Assembly: GCA_945872245.1 (NCBI GenBank)
Contig: CAMBZB010000020.1
Coordinates: forward strand, 1-39,368
Source: Flavobacterium psychrophilum
Lineage (GTDB): Bacteria; Bacteroidota; Bacteroidia; Flavobacteriales; Flavobacteriaceae
Direction of reading: 5' to 3'
DNA length: 39,368 nt
Below the pieces are notes generated by a model. That model made no database searches. It was not told the DNA's origin and worked only from the letters and a program-made list of their open reading frames with translations. The stretch's first letter is position 1; each line of letters starts with the position of its first letter. Of the stretch, positions 15,579 to 24,587 are shown piece by piece. The translations under genes and the position numbers were made by a program.

Positions 15579-16628
15579 ATGATCGAAGATAAATCCCCAC
15601 AACGAACCAGTATTGCTCAATTAGGCGAATTTGGATTAATAGACCACTTGACAAAAAACTTCAAAATTACACAACCTTCCACTTTAAAAGGCATTGGCGA
15701 TGATGCTGCAGTTTTAGATTTTGCATCTAAAAAAGCTGTTGTTTCTACCGATATGCTAGTTGAAGGCGTTCATTTTGATTTGGGCTATATGCCTCTAAGA
15801 CATTTGGGTTACAAATCAGTGGTGGTCAATGTTTCGGATATTTGTGCAATGAATGCCAAAGCCACCCAAATCTTGATTTCAATAGCCGTTTCCAACCGTT
15901 TTCCGTTGGAAGCTTTAGAAGAATTATTTGATGGAATTACGCTTGCCGCCAATGAATACAAGGTTGATGTCATAGGCGGAGACACCACTTCATCTCAAAA
16001 AGGAATGATTATCAGCATTACCGTTATTGGCGAAGCCGATGAAAATGAAATTGCATATAGAAATGGAGCTGGTCAAACCGATTTGTTGGTTGTAACCGGT
16101 GATATTGGTGCAGCGTATATGGGATTGCAGGTTCTCGAAAGGGAGAAACAAGTTTTTCAGGTCAACCCAAATTCACAACCTGATTTGGATGCCTACACGT
16201 ATTTAATTGAGCGCCAATTAAAACCTGAGGCTAGAAAAGATGTGCGTACTTTGTTGCACGCATTGGAAATAAAACCAACTGCAATGATCGATATTTCGGA
16301 TGGATTGTCGTCTGAAATTATCCATATTTGCAAACAATCAAAAGTAGGTTGTAATTTATACGAAGACAAATTACCTCTCGATCCTCAGTTTATTAATGTT
16401 TGCGAAGAATTCGACTTAGATTCTACAACCGTGGCCATTAATGGTGGCGAAGATTATGAGTTGCTTTTTACTATTAAAATGGAAGATTTTGACAAGATAA
16501 AAGGAAATCCAAATTTCACTATTATTGGGCACATGACACAAGAAAGCGAAGGCATACATTTGGTAACTCGAGCCAATACCAAAATTCCGTTGAAAGCTCG
16601 TGGTTGGAACGCTTTGAGTGAAGAATAA
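15579..16628 (+). CDS. thiL: Thiamine-monophosphate kinase
   Basis: ThiL phosphorylates thiamine monophosphate to the active diphosphate. From MIEDKSPQRTSIAQLGEFGLI the protein has 349 residues, the family length. Signatures are GIGDDAAVLDF (metal and phosphate site), STDMLVEGVHFDL, VVVNVSDICAMNA, VIGGDTTSSQKG and MIDISDGLSSEI, with NGGEDYELLFTI near the end. An in-frame ATG at 15549 adds ten residues (MKITSFLAMT), but that DNA looks like a dispersed CTTCGTTCCTCGCAATGAC repeat, so I prefer 15579. A terminator follows the stop. Confidence 0.93.
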   Translation: MIEDKSPQRTSIAQLGEFGLIDHLTKNFKITQPSTLKGIGDDAAVLDFASKKAVVSTDMLVEGVHFDLGYMPLRHLGYKSVVVNVSDICAMNAKATQILISIAVSNRFPLEALEELFDGITLAANEYKVDVIGGDTTSSQKGMIISITVIGEADENEIAYRNGAGQTDLLVVTGDIGAAYMGLQVLEREKQVFQVNPNSQPDLDAYTYLIERQLKPEARKDVRTLLHALEIKPTAMIDISDGLSSEIIHICKQSKVGCNLYEDKLPLDPQFINVCEEFDLDSTTVAINGGEDYELLFTIKMEDFDKIKGNPNFTIIGHMTQESEGIHLVTRANTKIPLKARGWNALSEE

Positions 16629-16640
16629 TTAATGGGAATC

Positions 16641-16674
16641 AAAAAACGGCATTTCAATGAGGTGCCGTTTTTTT
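16641..16674. terminator. Terminator between thiL and the RlpA-like gene
   Basis: AAAAAACGGCA and TGCCGTTTTTT pair perfectly, and weaker wobble pairs extend the stem inward. It sits between two convergent genes and can serve both. Confidence 0.9.
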
Positions 16675-16705
16675 AAACTTACACCCTTTTTAGAATAGTG
16701 TCTAA

Positions 16706-17188
16706 CTATTTTTGAAGTACTTCAATGGTAACTAACATCGTTCCAGCCGATTTGTTTTTGGAAATTTCCATAAAAGCACGTTTTGATAAATCAATTTCTC
16801 TTGACCTAACAAAAGGCCCTCTGTCTGTCACTTCAACGATTACTGATTTTCCGTTGACCTCATTGGTCACTTTGACTTTTGTCCCAAAAGGTAATTTTTT
16901 GTGCGCAGCGGTATATTTGTTATTGTCAAATCTTTTGCCGCTAGTTGTTTTCCTTCCGTTAAACTTATCTGCATAATAAGAAGCGTGGGCATTTTTTTTA
17001 TAAGGTATATATTTATCTGTTGCAAAGAACAAAGAATCCGAAGCAATTTCTTGGGGTAAAAAAAGTGCTTTGCTCTTTTTAACGGTGTCTTTAGCTGAAA
17101 TCGCCTTTTGTTTGTCTTTAATCAAGGTTTGACTAATCGCAACACCGATAAGGGCAATTGAAAGAAAAAGCGTAATCGTTTTTTTCAT
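16706..17188 (-). CDS. RlpA-like septal ring lytic transglycosylase family protein
   Basis: This 160-residue exported protein has a signal peptide (about 1-19, MKKTITLFLSIALIGVAIS) and a double-psi beta-barrel (about 68-160) with the RlpA signatures ASYYADKFNGRKTTSGKRFD, AAHKKLPFGTKVKVTN and VTDRGPFVRSREIDLSKRA. Characterised RlpA proteins cleave denuded glycan strands; the aspartate in the TDRGPF block corresponds to a conserved active-site residue. There is no SPOR domain and no lipobox cysteine, unlike E. coli RlpA, so this is a minimal periplasmic form. Confidence 0.87.
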   Translation of the reverse strand: MKKTITLFLSIALIGVAISQTLIKDKQKAISAKDTVKKSKALFLPQEIASDSLFFATDKYIPYKKNAHASYYADKFNGRKTTSGKRFDNNKYTAAHKKLPFGTKVKVTNEVNGKSVIVEVTDRGPFVRSREIDLSKRAFMEISKNKSAGTMLVTIEVLQK

Positions 17189-17260
17189 TATTTACTTTTT
17201 TGTGAAGTCAATTTGGCAAAAACCGTATCCTGGGTTTAAAAAATGGCTTTTAATACTTTT

Positions 17261-17683
17261 TTAGAACCACAACTTCCACGGAATTCTACTCAATATAAGC
17301 ACTAGTCCCAAACCATAATAAATAGAAAATATCTTAAATTTCGACTCACTTGTTGTTAATTTTTTATGCTTCATCCAACCTATCGTAATCAAGGTAATAC
17401 CAATTAGATTTATCAATGGATGCTCTAATGAGGTTAAACGTAATGCTTTGTCGGACATTTGTCCCAATGAAGAAAAACCCAATGGCGAAATAAAATAAAT
17501 AACTAGACCAATTAATAATTGCGTGTGTATTGTCGCTAGGCCAATGAGGGCCATTTTCCGGTCTTTCGACATAAACTCTTTTTTGGAAACGAATCCAATC
17601 AATGAATTAACAACTGCAATTATTAATACTAAAACTGCTAAATAAGCCCAACCAGAATGAAATTTTTGAATGAATTCGTACAT
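17261..17683 (-). CDS. Conserved four-helix membrane protein of unknown function
   Basis: From MYEFIQKFHSGWAYLAVLV the protein has 140 residues and four hydrophobic helices (about 10-30, 45-65, 85-103, 116-136). The conserved-looking H9 (FHSGW), H48 (IHTQLLIGL) and H83 (LEHPLINL) might bind a metal or haem, which is speculation. The longer frame opens at 17725, but a TACATTTG promoter box at 17704-17711 lies inside it, so the ATG at 17683 is the start. I recall similar proteins in many Bacteroidota, without a known function. Confidence 0.72.
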   Translation of the reverse strand: MYEFIQKFHSGWAYLAVLVLIIAVVNSLIGFVSKKEFMSKDRKMALIGLATIHTQLLIGLVIYFISPLGFSSLGQMSDKALRLTSLEHPLINLIGITLITIGWMKHKKLTTSESKFKIFSIYYGLGLVLILSRIPWKLWF

Positions 17684-17703
17684 AAATAAGTTTTTTGTTT
17701 TAA

Positions 17704-17711
17704 CAAATGTA
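17704..17711 (-). promoter_or_regulatory. Promoter box of the four-helix membrane protein gene
   Basis: TACATTTG on the minus strand matches TAnnTTTG and precedes the ATG at 17683 by 20 bases. Confidence 0.5.
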
Positions 17712-17730
17712 ATAAAAAATGCCATAAAAG

Positions 17731-17759
17731 AAAGGCATTCTTATATCAAGAGTGCCTTT
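17731..17759 (-). terminator. Terminator after pgi
   Basis: AAAGGCATTCTT and AAGAGTGCCTTT form a 12-bp stem with one G-T pair and a 5-base loop, 69 bases after the pgi stop. Confidence 0.8.
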
Positions 17760-17828
17760 TTTAATTATATGCATTGTATTTTAAAAATTGATTTGCCATT
17801 TTTAAAAACGAAAAAAAACAATCCTTTT

Positions 17829-19472
17829 TTATTTGTTCTGTAAAAAGTGATTTAATAAAAATGTTGTGGAACCATCATGAGAATTTACCTTTTTTGAGTT
17901 TATTTCATCAAGGATTGAATTAGCCAATTGTTTGCCCAACTCAACGCCCCATTGGTCATAACTAAAAATATTCCAGATTATTCCTTGCACAAAAATCTTG
18001 TGCTCGTACAAAGTAATCAAAGAACCCAAGGACTTTGGCGTCAATTTTTGAATTAGAATCGTATTAGTAGGTTTGTTTCCGTTGAAAACTTTAAACGGTA
18101 AAAGGAATTTGGCTTGTTCTGCTGAAAGTCCTTGTTTATCAAATTCCGACTGAACTTGTTCCGCCGTTTTTCCATTCATTAAAGCTTCTGTTTGGGCAAA
18201 AAAGTTTGACATTAATTTGTCGTGATGATCTTCGTTTCCGTATAATGGTTTTACAAACCCAATAAAATCAGAAGGAATCAATTTAGTTCCTTGGTGAATT
18301 AATTGAAAAAAAGCATGTTGCGAATTGGTTCCGGGCTCACCCCATATAATCGTTCCCGTTTGATAGTTTACTGGTTTTCCGTCGCGACCAACACTTTTAC
18401 CGTTGCTTTCCATTGTGCCTTGTTGTAAGTAAGGCGCTAGTTTTTGCAAATATTGCGTATACGGAATCAAGGCTTCGCTTTCTGCACCAAAAAAATTATT
18501 ATACCAAATGCTTAACAATGCCAGTGTAACAGGAATGTTTTTATCAAAATCGGCCGTTTTAAAATGTTCATCCATTTCATTGGCACCGGTTAATAATGCA
18601 TCATAATTATCAAACCCAACGGCCAAACTTACCGAAAGCCCAACGGCGCTCCACAAAGAGAATCGACCACCAACCCAATCCCACATTGGGAAAACGTTAT
18701 CAGGATTGATTCCAAATTCAGTGACTTTTTGAATATTGGTTGAAACCGCCACAAAGTGTTTGGCCACATCCTCTTGCTTTGCCGATTCTAAAAACCATTT
18801 TTTGATGGTCTGTGAATTAGTCAGTGTTTCCTGAGTGGTAAATGTTTTAGAAGCAACGACAAAGAGGGTAGTTTCTGGATTTATTTTTTTAATAATTTCA
18901 TTAACGTGATCTCCATCTACATTCGACACAAAGTGAATATTCAAATGATTTTTATAAAACTGCAATGCCTCAACAGCCATTGCGGGACCAAGGTCTGAAC
19001 CACCAATCCCAATATTGACAATATCCGTAAACGATTTTCCTGTGAACCCTTTTCTATCCCCATTTACCACTTCGTTAGTGAATTTTTTAATTTTTTCTTT
19101 TACTTGAAAAATTTCCGGGATTACATTTTCTCCATCTACTGCTATTTTTGAAGTTGAATTGGCTCGTAAAGCGGTATGCAAAACGGCTCTATTTTCAGTT
19201 TGATTAATGACATCGCCTTCAAAATATTTTGCAATTGCGTCTTTCAATTGCACGTCATTTGCCAATTCCAGCAACAAATTCATGGTTTCCTGATTAACGA
19301 TATTCTTGGAATAATCAACTACGAAATCATTCCAATGTAAATGGAATTGTGATGCTCTTGTTTTGTCTTCGCTGAACATTTTTTTCATGGAAGCATTTTG
19401 CATTTCCTGAAAATGGTTCTGAAGTTTTTGCCAAGCTATTGTTGTTGTGGGATTTGTATTTCGTAGTGCCAT
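17829..19472 (-). CDS. pgi: Glucose-6-phosphate isomerase
   Basis: Pgi interconverts glucose 6-phosphate and fructose 6-phosphate. The 547 residues are close to the 549 of E. coli. Signatures seen are [17 protein letters not shown] (sugar phosphate site), [29 protein letters not shown], the active-site block [16 protein letters not shown] and [13 protein letters not shown] with the catalytic lysine. A TAAATTTG box at 19524-19531 on the minus strand gives a leader of about 45 bases. Terminators isolate it, so it is a single-gene unit. Confidence 0.97.
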   Translation of the reverse strand: MALRNTNPTTTIAWQKLQNHFQEMQNASMKKMFSEDKTRASQFHLHWNDFVVDYSKNIVNQETMNLLLELANDVQLKDAIAKYFEGDVINQTENRAVLHTALRANSTSKIAVDGENVIPEIFQVKEKIKKFTNEVVNGDRKGFTGKSFTDIVNIGIGGSDLGPAMAVEALQFYKNHLNIHFVSNVDGDHVNEIIKKINPETTLFVVASKTFTTQETLTNSQTIKKWFLESAKQEDVAKHFVAVSTNIQKVTEFGINPDNVFPMWDWVGGRFSLWSAVGLSVSLAVGFDNYDALLTGANEMDEHFKTADFDKNIPVTLALLSIWYNNFFGAESEALIPYTQYLQKLAPYLQQGTMESNGKSVGRDGKPVNYQTGTIIWGEPGTNSQHAFFQLIHQGTKLIPSDFIGFVKPLYGNEDHHDKLMSNFFAQTEALMNGKTAEQVQSEFDKQGLSAEQAKFLLPFKVFNGNKPTNTILIQKLTPKSLGSLITLYEHKIFVQGIIWNIFSYDQWGVELGKQLANSILDEINSKKVNSHDGSTTFLLNHFLQNK

Positions 19473-19523
19473 TATAATTTTAATTTATGGATATTTTTAA
19501 CTGATTTTTTTGTTTTCGAAAGG

Positions 19524-19531
19524 CAAATTTA
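19524..19531 (-). promoter_or_regulatory. pgi -7 promoter box
   Basis: TAAATTTG on the minus strand matches TAnnTTTG upstream of pgi. No clear -33 TTTG is seen. Confidence 0.5.
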
Positions 19532-19596
19532 CACTATTAGTTTGTAAAATAAACATTCCTTTTTTATCATAGGGTAAGACAAAAATAGTTGTTCCA

Positions 19597-20832
19597 TTAT
19601 AAATTTGCAACGCTGTCCAATTCTCGCTTCAACGGTTTTATTTGAGTCATAAATCGGGGTAAATTTTTGCTGTCCATAGGTTGGGAATTGGGTAATTTCA
19701 GTTTCAAAGCATCTACTTGTACTCCGTTTTTCCAAAATCGATAACACACATGTGGGCCCGTTGCAAGTCCTGTACTTCCTACTTTTCCTATAATACTCCC
19801 CTGATTTACTCTTTGCCCTTTGCGAACCAAAATTTTTGACATGTGTAAATATTGAGTCGAATAGGTTTTGTCGTGTTTTACCTTTACGAAATTTCCATTT
19901 CCTGCAGAATATCCGGTTTGCTCCACTACTCCGGATGCAGTCGTCATGATTGGCGTTCCTGATGGTGCCGCATAATCTGTTCCTTTGTGCGCTTTCCAGA
20001 TAAGTTGTACGGGATGAAATCTATTTTTGGTGAAATGGGAGGTGATACTTACAAATTTTAATGGCGCCTTAAGGAAAAAATTCTTAAGAGCTTTTCCTTC
20101 ATCATCATAATAATCCTGTTTCCCTGAAACTTGATTTTGGGCAAAAGGGAAAGCATAAATTAATTTTCCTTTGTACTCAAAAAAGGCAGCTTTTAGACTG
20201 TCGACTCCATCATAAATTGTATCGTCAATGTACCTTTCGGTAAAGGTTATGCCAAATTTGTCCCCTTTTTTTAACTTGAAAAAGTCAATCGACCAAGCAT
20301 ATACCTTCGTTAATTTTTGTGCTAAAGCCACATCAACTCCTTTTTTACTTAAGGCTTCCGACAAAGAACCGTCCAGTTTTCCTGCAATTATTCTTTGTTT
20401 GAAACGGATTGGTCTTGTTTTTTTGTAAACCGAAACGGAATCTCTAAAATCAATAACATAATAACTAGCTCTATCAGGTTGATAAACGAAAACTTCCAGT
20501 TTTTTATGGCGGTCTTTTGTTCTCAATAAAGTAAAAGGCTTGCCAATTTTGATGGTTTTCAAATTAAAACTGTCCTTTACTTTTTCTATGATGTCATATA
20601 CTTGCATGTCGCCAAGATTTTGGTTTTCGATAATACTGCCAAAGGTATCCCCTCTACGAATGGTGTCATGAAAAACATTAAAATCATTGAGATTAAACCC
20701 AAAATTATTGGATTCAGTAGGTGGGTTTTGATCTGGAATTATGCTCACCGTTTCGGACTGTCTACAAGAAACCAACGAGAATAAAACAATTATAAGTATA
20801 GATACTTTTTTCAAAGTGTGTATGTTTGGCAT
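19597..20832 (-). CDS. M23 family peptidase, outer or inner membrane lipoprotein
   Basis: The 411-residue protein begins with a lipoprotein signal (lipobox LVSC, lipidated C23). Residues about 52-105 form a LysM/OapA-like region (DTIRRGDTFGSIIE), followed by a spacer domain and a LytM/M23 domain at about 260-380. Zinc and catalytic residues visible are H282 and D286 (HKGTDYAAP), H330 (YLHM) and H361. The canonical HxH is GPHVCYRF here, so C363 replaces the last zinc histidine. M23 enzymes cut peptidoglycan peptide cross-links. It follows the DUF3108 gene by 116 bases on the same strand. Confidence 0.9.
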   Translation of the reverse strand: MPNIHTLKKVSILIIVLFSLVSCRQSETVSIIPDQNPPTESNNFGFNLNDFNVFHDTIRRGDTFGSIIENQNLGDMQVYDIIEKVKDSFNLKTIKIGKPFTLLRTKDRHKKLEVFVYQPDRASYYVIDFRDSVSVYKKTRPIRFKQRIIAGKLDGSLSEALSKKGVDVALAQKLTKVYAWSIDFFKLKKGDKFGITFTERYIDDTIYDGVDSLKAAFFEYKGKLIYAFPFAQNQVSGKQDYYDDEGKALKNFFLKAPLKFVSITSHFTKNRFHPVQLIWKAHKGTDYAAPSGTPIMTTASGVVEQTGYSAGNGNFVKVKHDKTYSTQYLHMSKILVRKGQRVNQGSIIGKVGSTGLATGPHVCYRFWKNGVQVDALKLKLPNSQPMDSKNLPRFMTQIKPLKRELDSVANL

Positions 20833-20948
20833 TAAACTATCATTTCTTTTTCCCGTTTTTGTAATGTAACAATAACTTCTAGTGTTTAGAAAAAGTATTG
20901 ATGGATAAAAAGGCTATTTCATTTTAATATAAGCCTAATTTATGATTA

Positions 20949-21725
20949 TTATTGATTAATTTTTACTTTAAATGGGAATTTCAATCCTTTGAATCCATCT
21001 AAGTCCGCTTTAATTGATCCTACGACAAGGCTTGCTTTTATTCTAACCGGTAACTTATTGTTGTCGTCAGAAATCCAAACGGTCAAACTTTCCTCTTCCT
21101 TGAAAACGCGTCCAGATTGCACTAATGGCCTAAAAATCATTGTTGGCACTACTCCGAATTTGGTTGTAACATCCTCTCGACCTAAAAACTTAAGTTTGAA
21201 CTTTGTGGTTTCATCATCAAAAAACATATCGATGGAAACAAATTCCCCAGGTTTTATTTTATCAATGGCGGGATAATTCCTCAAGTAATAAAATGTTGAA
21301 ACGATGTCTTGTGTGTTTTTTGGAATTTCGAGAATTTTTTCGGTTTGGTTTTTATAATCTTTTACAAGAATTTTATCCCCCGACTGATTAAAAAACCCTT
21401 CTTGATTTTTGACATACCCTCCTTCATCTATTTTTCGGACAAATTGATACGGATTCCCGGTATCCTTATCGATGTAGCTTTCATACAAGTCATCTACCTT
21501 GAAAAAAAATCTGGACATTCCTGTGGTATATCCTCTCCCTATAACGTGAAAAACTTTTTTGTTGTTTATTGAGGCTTCTTTAACTTCTAGCGTTGCATAT
21601 CCTGCATTTATAAATCCATAATGAATCCGGAATTTGAACCATTCCCCCACATCATAGGAACTTTGTTTGTGAGAGTCAAAACTTACAGTTGCAATAAATA
21701 GTAATACTATGAATATTTTTTTCAT
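20949..21725 (-). CDS. DUF3108 family exported protein
   Basis: This 258-residue protein has a signal peptide (about 1-17) and a DUF3108 domain: YDVGEWFKFRIHYGFINAGYATLEV at the start, DDLYESYIDKDTGNPYQFVRKIDEGGY in the middle and LTVWISDDNNKLPVRIKASLVVGSIKADLDGF at the end. The family is predicted to be a periplasmic beta-rich protein of unknown function. Its position just upstream of a cell wall peptidase suggests an envelope role, which is inference. A TACATTTG box at 21770-21777 on the minus strand may be its promoter. Confidence 0.88.
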   Translation of the reverse strand: MKKIFIVLLFIATVSFDSHKQSSYDVGEWFKFRIHYGFINAGYATLEVKEASINNKKVFHVIGRGYTTGMSRFFFKVDDLYESYIDKDTGNPYQFVRKIDEGGYVKNQEGFFNQSGDKILVKDYKNQTEKILEIPKNTQDIVSTFYYLRNYPAIDKIKPGEFVSIDMFFDDETTKFKLKFLGREDVTTKFGVVPTMIFRPLVQSGRVFKEEESLTVWISDDNNKLPVRIKASLVVGSIKADLDGFKGLKFPFKVKINQ

Positions 21726-21786
21726 GGAGTTTTCGTGCTACTTCTTAGCTGCAAGTACAAATTTTGTTCCAAATGTATTAAAACAA

Positions 21787-21817
21787 AAAAACTCAGTCAA
21801 ATAATGACTGAGTTTTT
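21787..21817. terminator. Terminator hairpin upstream of the DUF3108 gene
   Basis: AAAAACTCAGTCA and TGACTGAGTTTTT are perfect arms around AATAA. It would end minus-strand transcripts arriving from the patatin gene and the pseudogene. Confidence 0.85.
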
Positions 21818-22014
21818 ATGCTATTAACTAACCAAAAAAAATTATAAATTATGAAATTTATATGAAATAACTGCAAGGAAACCACCCCTTCCAGCTTTCG
21901 AGCACAAAGATAACTAACAATCCTATATTTTTTTAACTAAAATCAAAGTTTAACAGAAGATTTATCAAGATAGTTGTTAAATTAGGTTCTTTTTTTACAT
22001 TATATAAAAAAAAG

Positions 22015-22352
<338 letters not shown>

Positions 22353-22385
22353 GATTTTTAATATATAGGGATTTTTCACCAAAAA

Positions 22386-24584
22386 TCAAAACCAAAATCC
22401 AACACTAAACCAAGTATATCCTTTCCCTGTTTCAGGTGACCAAGAATGCTTAATCTCAATAGGACCAATGATGGTTTCTAGTCCATAACCTAGAGCATAA
22501 CCAGAATATTTTGGTATTGATAGCCAATCTAAGGAATGGAAAAGGTTGTCTTGTAGATTGGCAAAATTAGCAGACAAATTGATATGGTTTTTTTTGAAAA
22601 TTTCGTAGTCAATAGTTGTAGCGGCTTTTAGATAACTATTAGCAGCTATACCCAAAAAATCATACCCATAAAAATGCTTAAAATTATCCAAAGTTGTATA
22701 TCCGAAACCTCCTAGAGCAAAATTAAAAAAAGGGAGGCTTTGGTTACCAAATGAAAAACCTCCATCCGCTTGAAATTTTAGGGTTGTTTTTTTTAAAACT
22801 GTTTTGGCAATTGCGAAATCGGCCTTCGCAATAGAAAAGGGCTTAAATGTTTTGGTGTAATCAGAAGAGAGTAAATAGGATTGAATATCGCCTGAAAAGC
22901 ACGATCCATTTTTGGGAAAATGTTTGTTATCAAAAGAATCGTATTTCATATACCCAAACGCACTTAAATAATTGCTTTTATCGATTATGGCTGAGGTACT
23001 GGCGAGCGTCTCGGACTTTATATTTAAGAATTTGAATTCAACCCCCGTTCCTATTAAAAATTTCTGTGCGAATAAGGTCTGAAAATAAACCTGATTGGTT
23101 AAATCGGAAAAATCAAAATTGATGGTTTTTATATTCGGAGAATTCAGATTTAAACCGCTTATTTCTTTTGCCACATTTCTATTAAATTGATTGAATTGGG
23201 ATTTGAAACCAAAACTCCAATAAAAGCCGTTGTCAATATAATAATCCAGATTATACCTTAAATTATCCCCTAGGACAATGTCTAAAGAGGCAATATCATT
23301 TTTAAAAAAAGTTTTTTTCTGGGTTAGATTCACCAAAACGGCACTTTTGAATAACCCATCATAATGCAATCCAAATTTCAAAAAAGTTTTATTGGCACTT
23401 TCATTTAATGTTAATTTTAAGTCATCTTTTGAGTCATTATTTTCAAAGGAATAGTTTATAGCACTAAAGTTTTGGGTGGCATTTAAGTTATCAATTCCTG
23501 TTTTCAAATCAGTGTAGCTGATTTTTTCTCCTTCTTTAAAACCCAATTTTCCCTTAATGTAAGACGGCGTATAATTTTTTAAATTATTTATAATGATATT
23601 GTTTATCTGAAGGCTGTCAACTGTTATTTTTAAATTATTTGGTTTATAATCTTTGTTTCCGTATTTCTTTAATTGTTCATAAACCGCAAAGGAAGCTTCT
23701 TCCCCTTTTTGAATAATATCAAGCCCCTTATCAAATGATATAAGACCAAAACTCTTAATGTCTGGTTTTATATAAATATCAGTATCTGTTATTTTTGTCT
23801 TCATTTTTTCTATGGACTGAAGTGTTGTAACCTGACCTAAAATTTTGGTGGCGTCCTTAAGTTCTGTCCTGTTTAATAAACCGTCTTGCACATCCACCCC
23901 AATAATAATGTCGGCACCCATTTTTCTCACTTCCTCTATAGGATAATTATTTGCGACACCTCCATCTACTAGTAAATTTCCGTCCATTTCTACAGGAGAA
24001 AATAGAGAGGGAAATGCGGAACTTGTAATCATGGCATAAGCTAAATTGCCTTTGTTCAGCGTAACTGGTTCGCCAGTTTCTATATTTGTGGCCATACACA
24101 AAAATGGGGTTTTCAACTCATTAAAATCTCTTATATGTCTAACACTTCTAGTTACATTACTTAATAAATTATAATTATATATTCCTTTTGATAGCGCTTC
24201 TGGGATTCCAATTTTTAACTTGTAAAAAGGCAAAACAAACGCATACAAATCGTCGTTTCTCTTTTCGTAAAAATTTTTTGAGGTTCGAGGGATAAAATCT
24301 TGAAGTAAATTATCGAAGTTTATGGTTCTAAAAATAGAATCAATTTGAGTAGCACTGTATCCTGAAGCATAAAGACCTCCCACGACGGCTCCCATGCTAG
24401 TTCCGCCAATATAATCAATTTTTACTCCGGCCTGTTCCAATACTTTTAACACACCAATATGGGCAAATCCTTTGGCACCACCCCCGCTCAAAACCAGCCC
24501 TATTTTAGGGTTTTTAATAGAGTCTTGTGAAAAAGAAGACAGGAAACTGAAAAAAAGAAAAACGAATAGAGCAGACTTTTTCAT
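22386..24584 (-). CDS. Patatin-like phospholipase with outer membrane barrel
   Basis: The 732-residue protein has a signal peptide (1-19), a patatin domain (about 26-300), a POTRA-like segment (about 315-390) and a C-terminal beta-barrel (about 395-732) ending in W-F, as outer membrane proteins do. The patatin motifs are LSGGGAKGFAHIG (oxyanion hole), GTSMG with nucleophile S63, and DGGVANNYP with catalytic D207. The plan is that of PlpD/type Vd proteins and of the Bacteroidota patatin-BamA fusion. It begins 3 bases after the uvrC stop, so it is co-transcribed with uvrC. Substrate is unknown; a lysophospholipase activity is typical of the family. Confidence 0.9.
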   Translation of the reverse strand: MKKSALFVFLFFSFLSSFSQDSIKNPKIGLVLSGGGAKGFAHIGVLKVLEQAGVKIDYIGGTSMGAVVGGLYASGYSATQIDSIFRTINFDNLLQDFIPRTSKNFYEKRNDDLYAFVLPFYKLKIGIPEALSKGIYNYNLLSNVTRSVRHIRDFNELKTPFLCMATNIETGEPVTLNKGNLAYAMITSSAFPSLFSPVEMDGNLLVDGGVANNYPIEEVRKMGADIIIGVDVQDGLLNRTELKDATKILGQVTTLQSIEKMKTKITDTDIYIKPDIKSFGLISFDKGLDIIQKGEEASFAVYEQLKKYGNKDYKPNNLKITVDSLQINNIIINNLKNYTPSYIKGKLGFKEGEKISYTDLKTGIDNLNATQNFSAINYSFENNDSKDDLKLTLNESANKTFLKFGLHYDGLFKSAVLVNLTQKKTFFKNDIASLDIVLGDNLRYNLDYYIDNGFYWSFGFKSQFNQFNRNVAKEISGLNLNSPNIKTINFDFSDLTNQVYFQTLFAQKFLIGTGVEFKFLNIKSETLASTSAIIDKSNYLSAFGYMKYDSFDNKHFPKNGSCFSGDIQSYLLSSDYTKTFKPFSIAKADFAIAKTVLKKTTLKFQADGGFSFGNQSLPFFNFALGGFGYTTLDNFKHFYGYDFLGIAANSYLKAATTIDYEIFKKNHINLSANFANLQDNLFHSLDWLSIPKYSGYALGYGLETIIGPIEIKHSWSPETGKGYTWFSVGFWF

Positions 24585-24587
24585 TAA

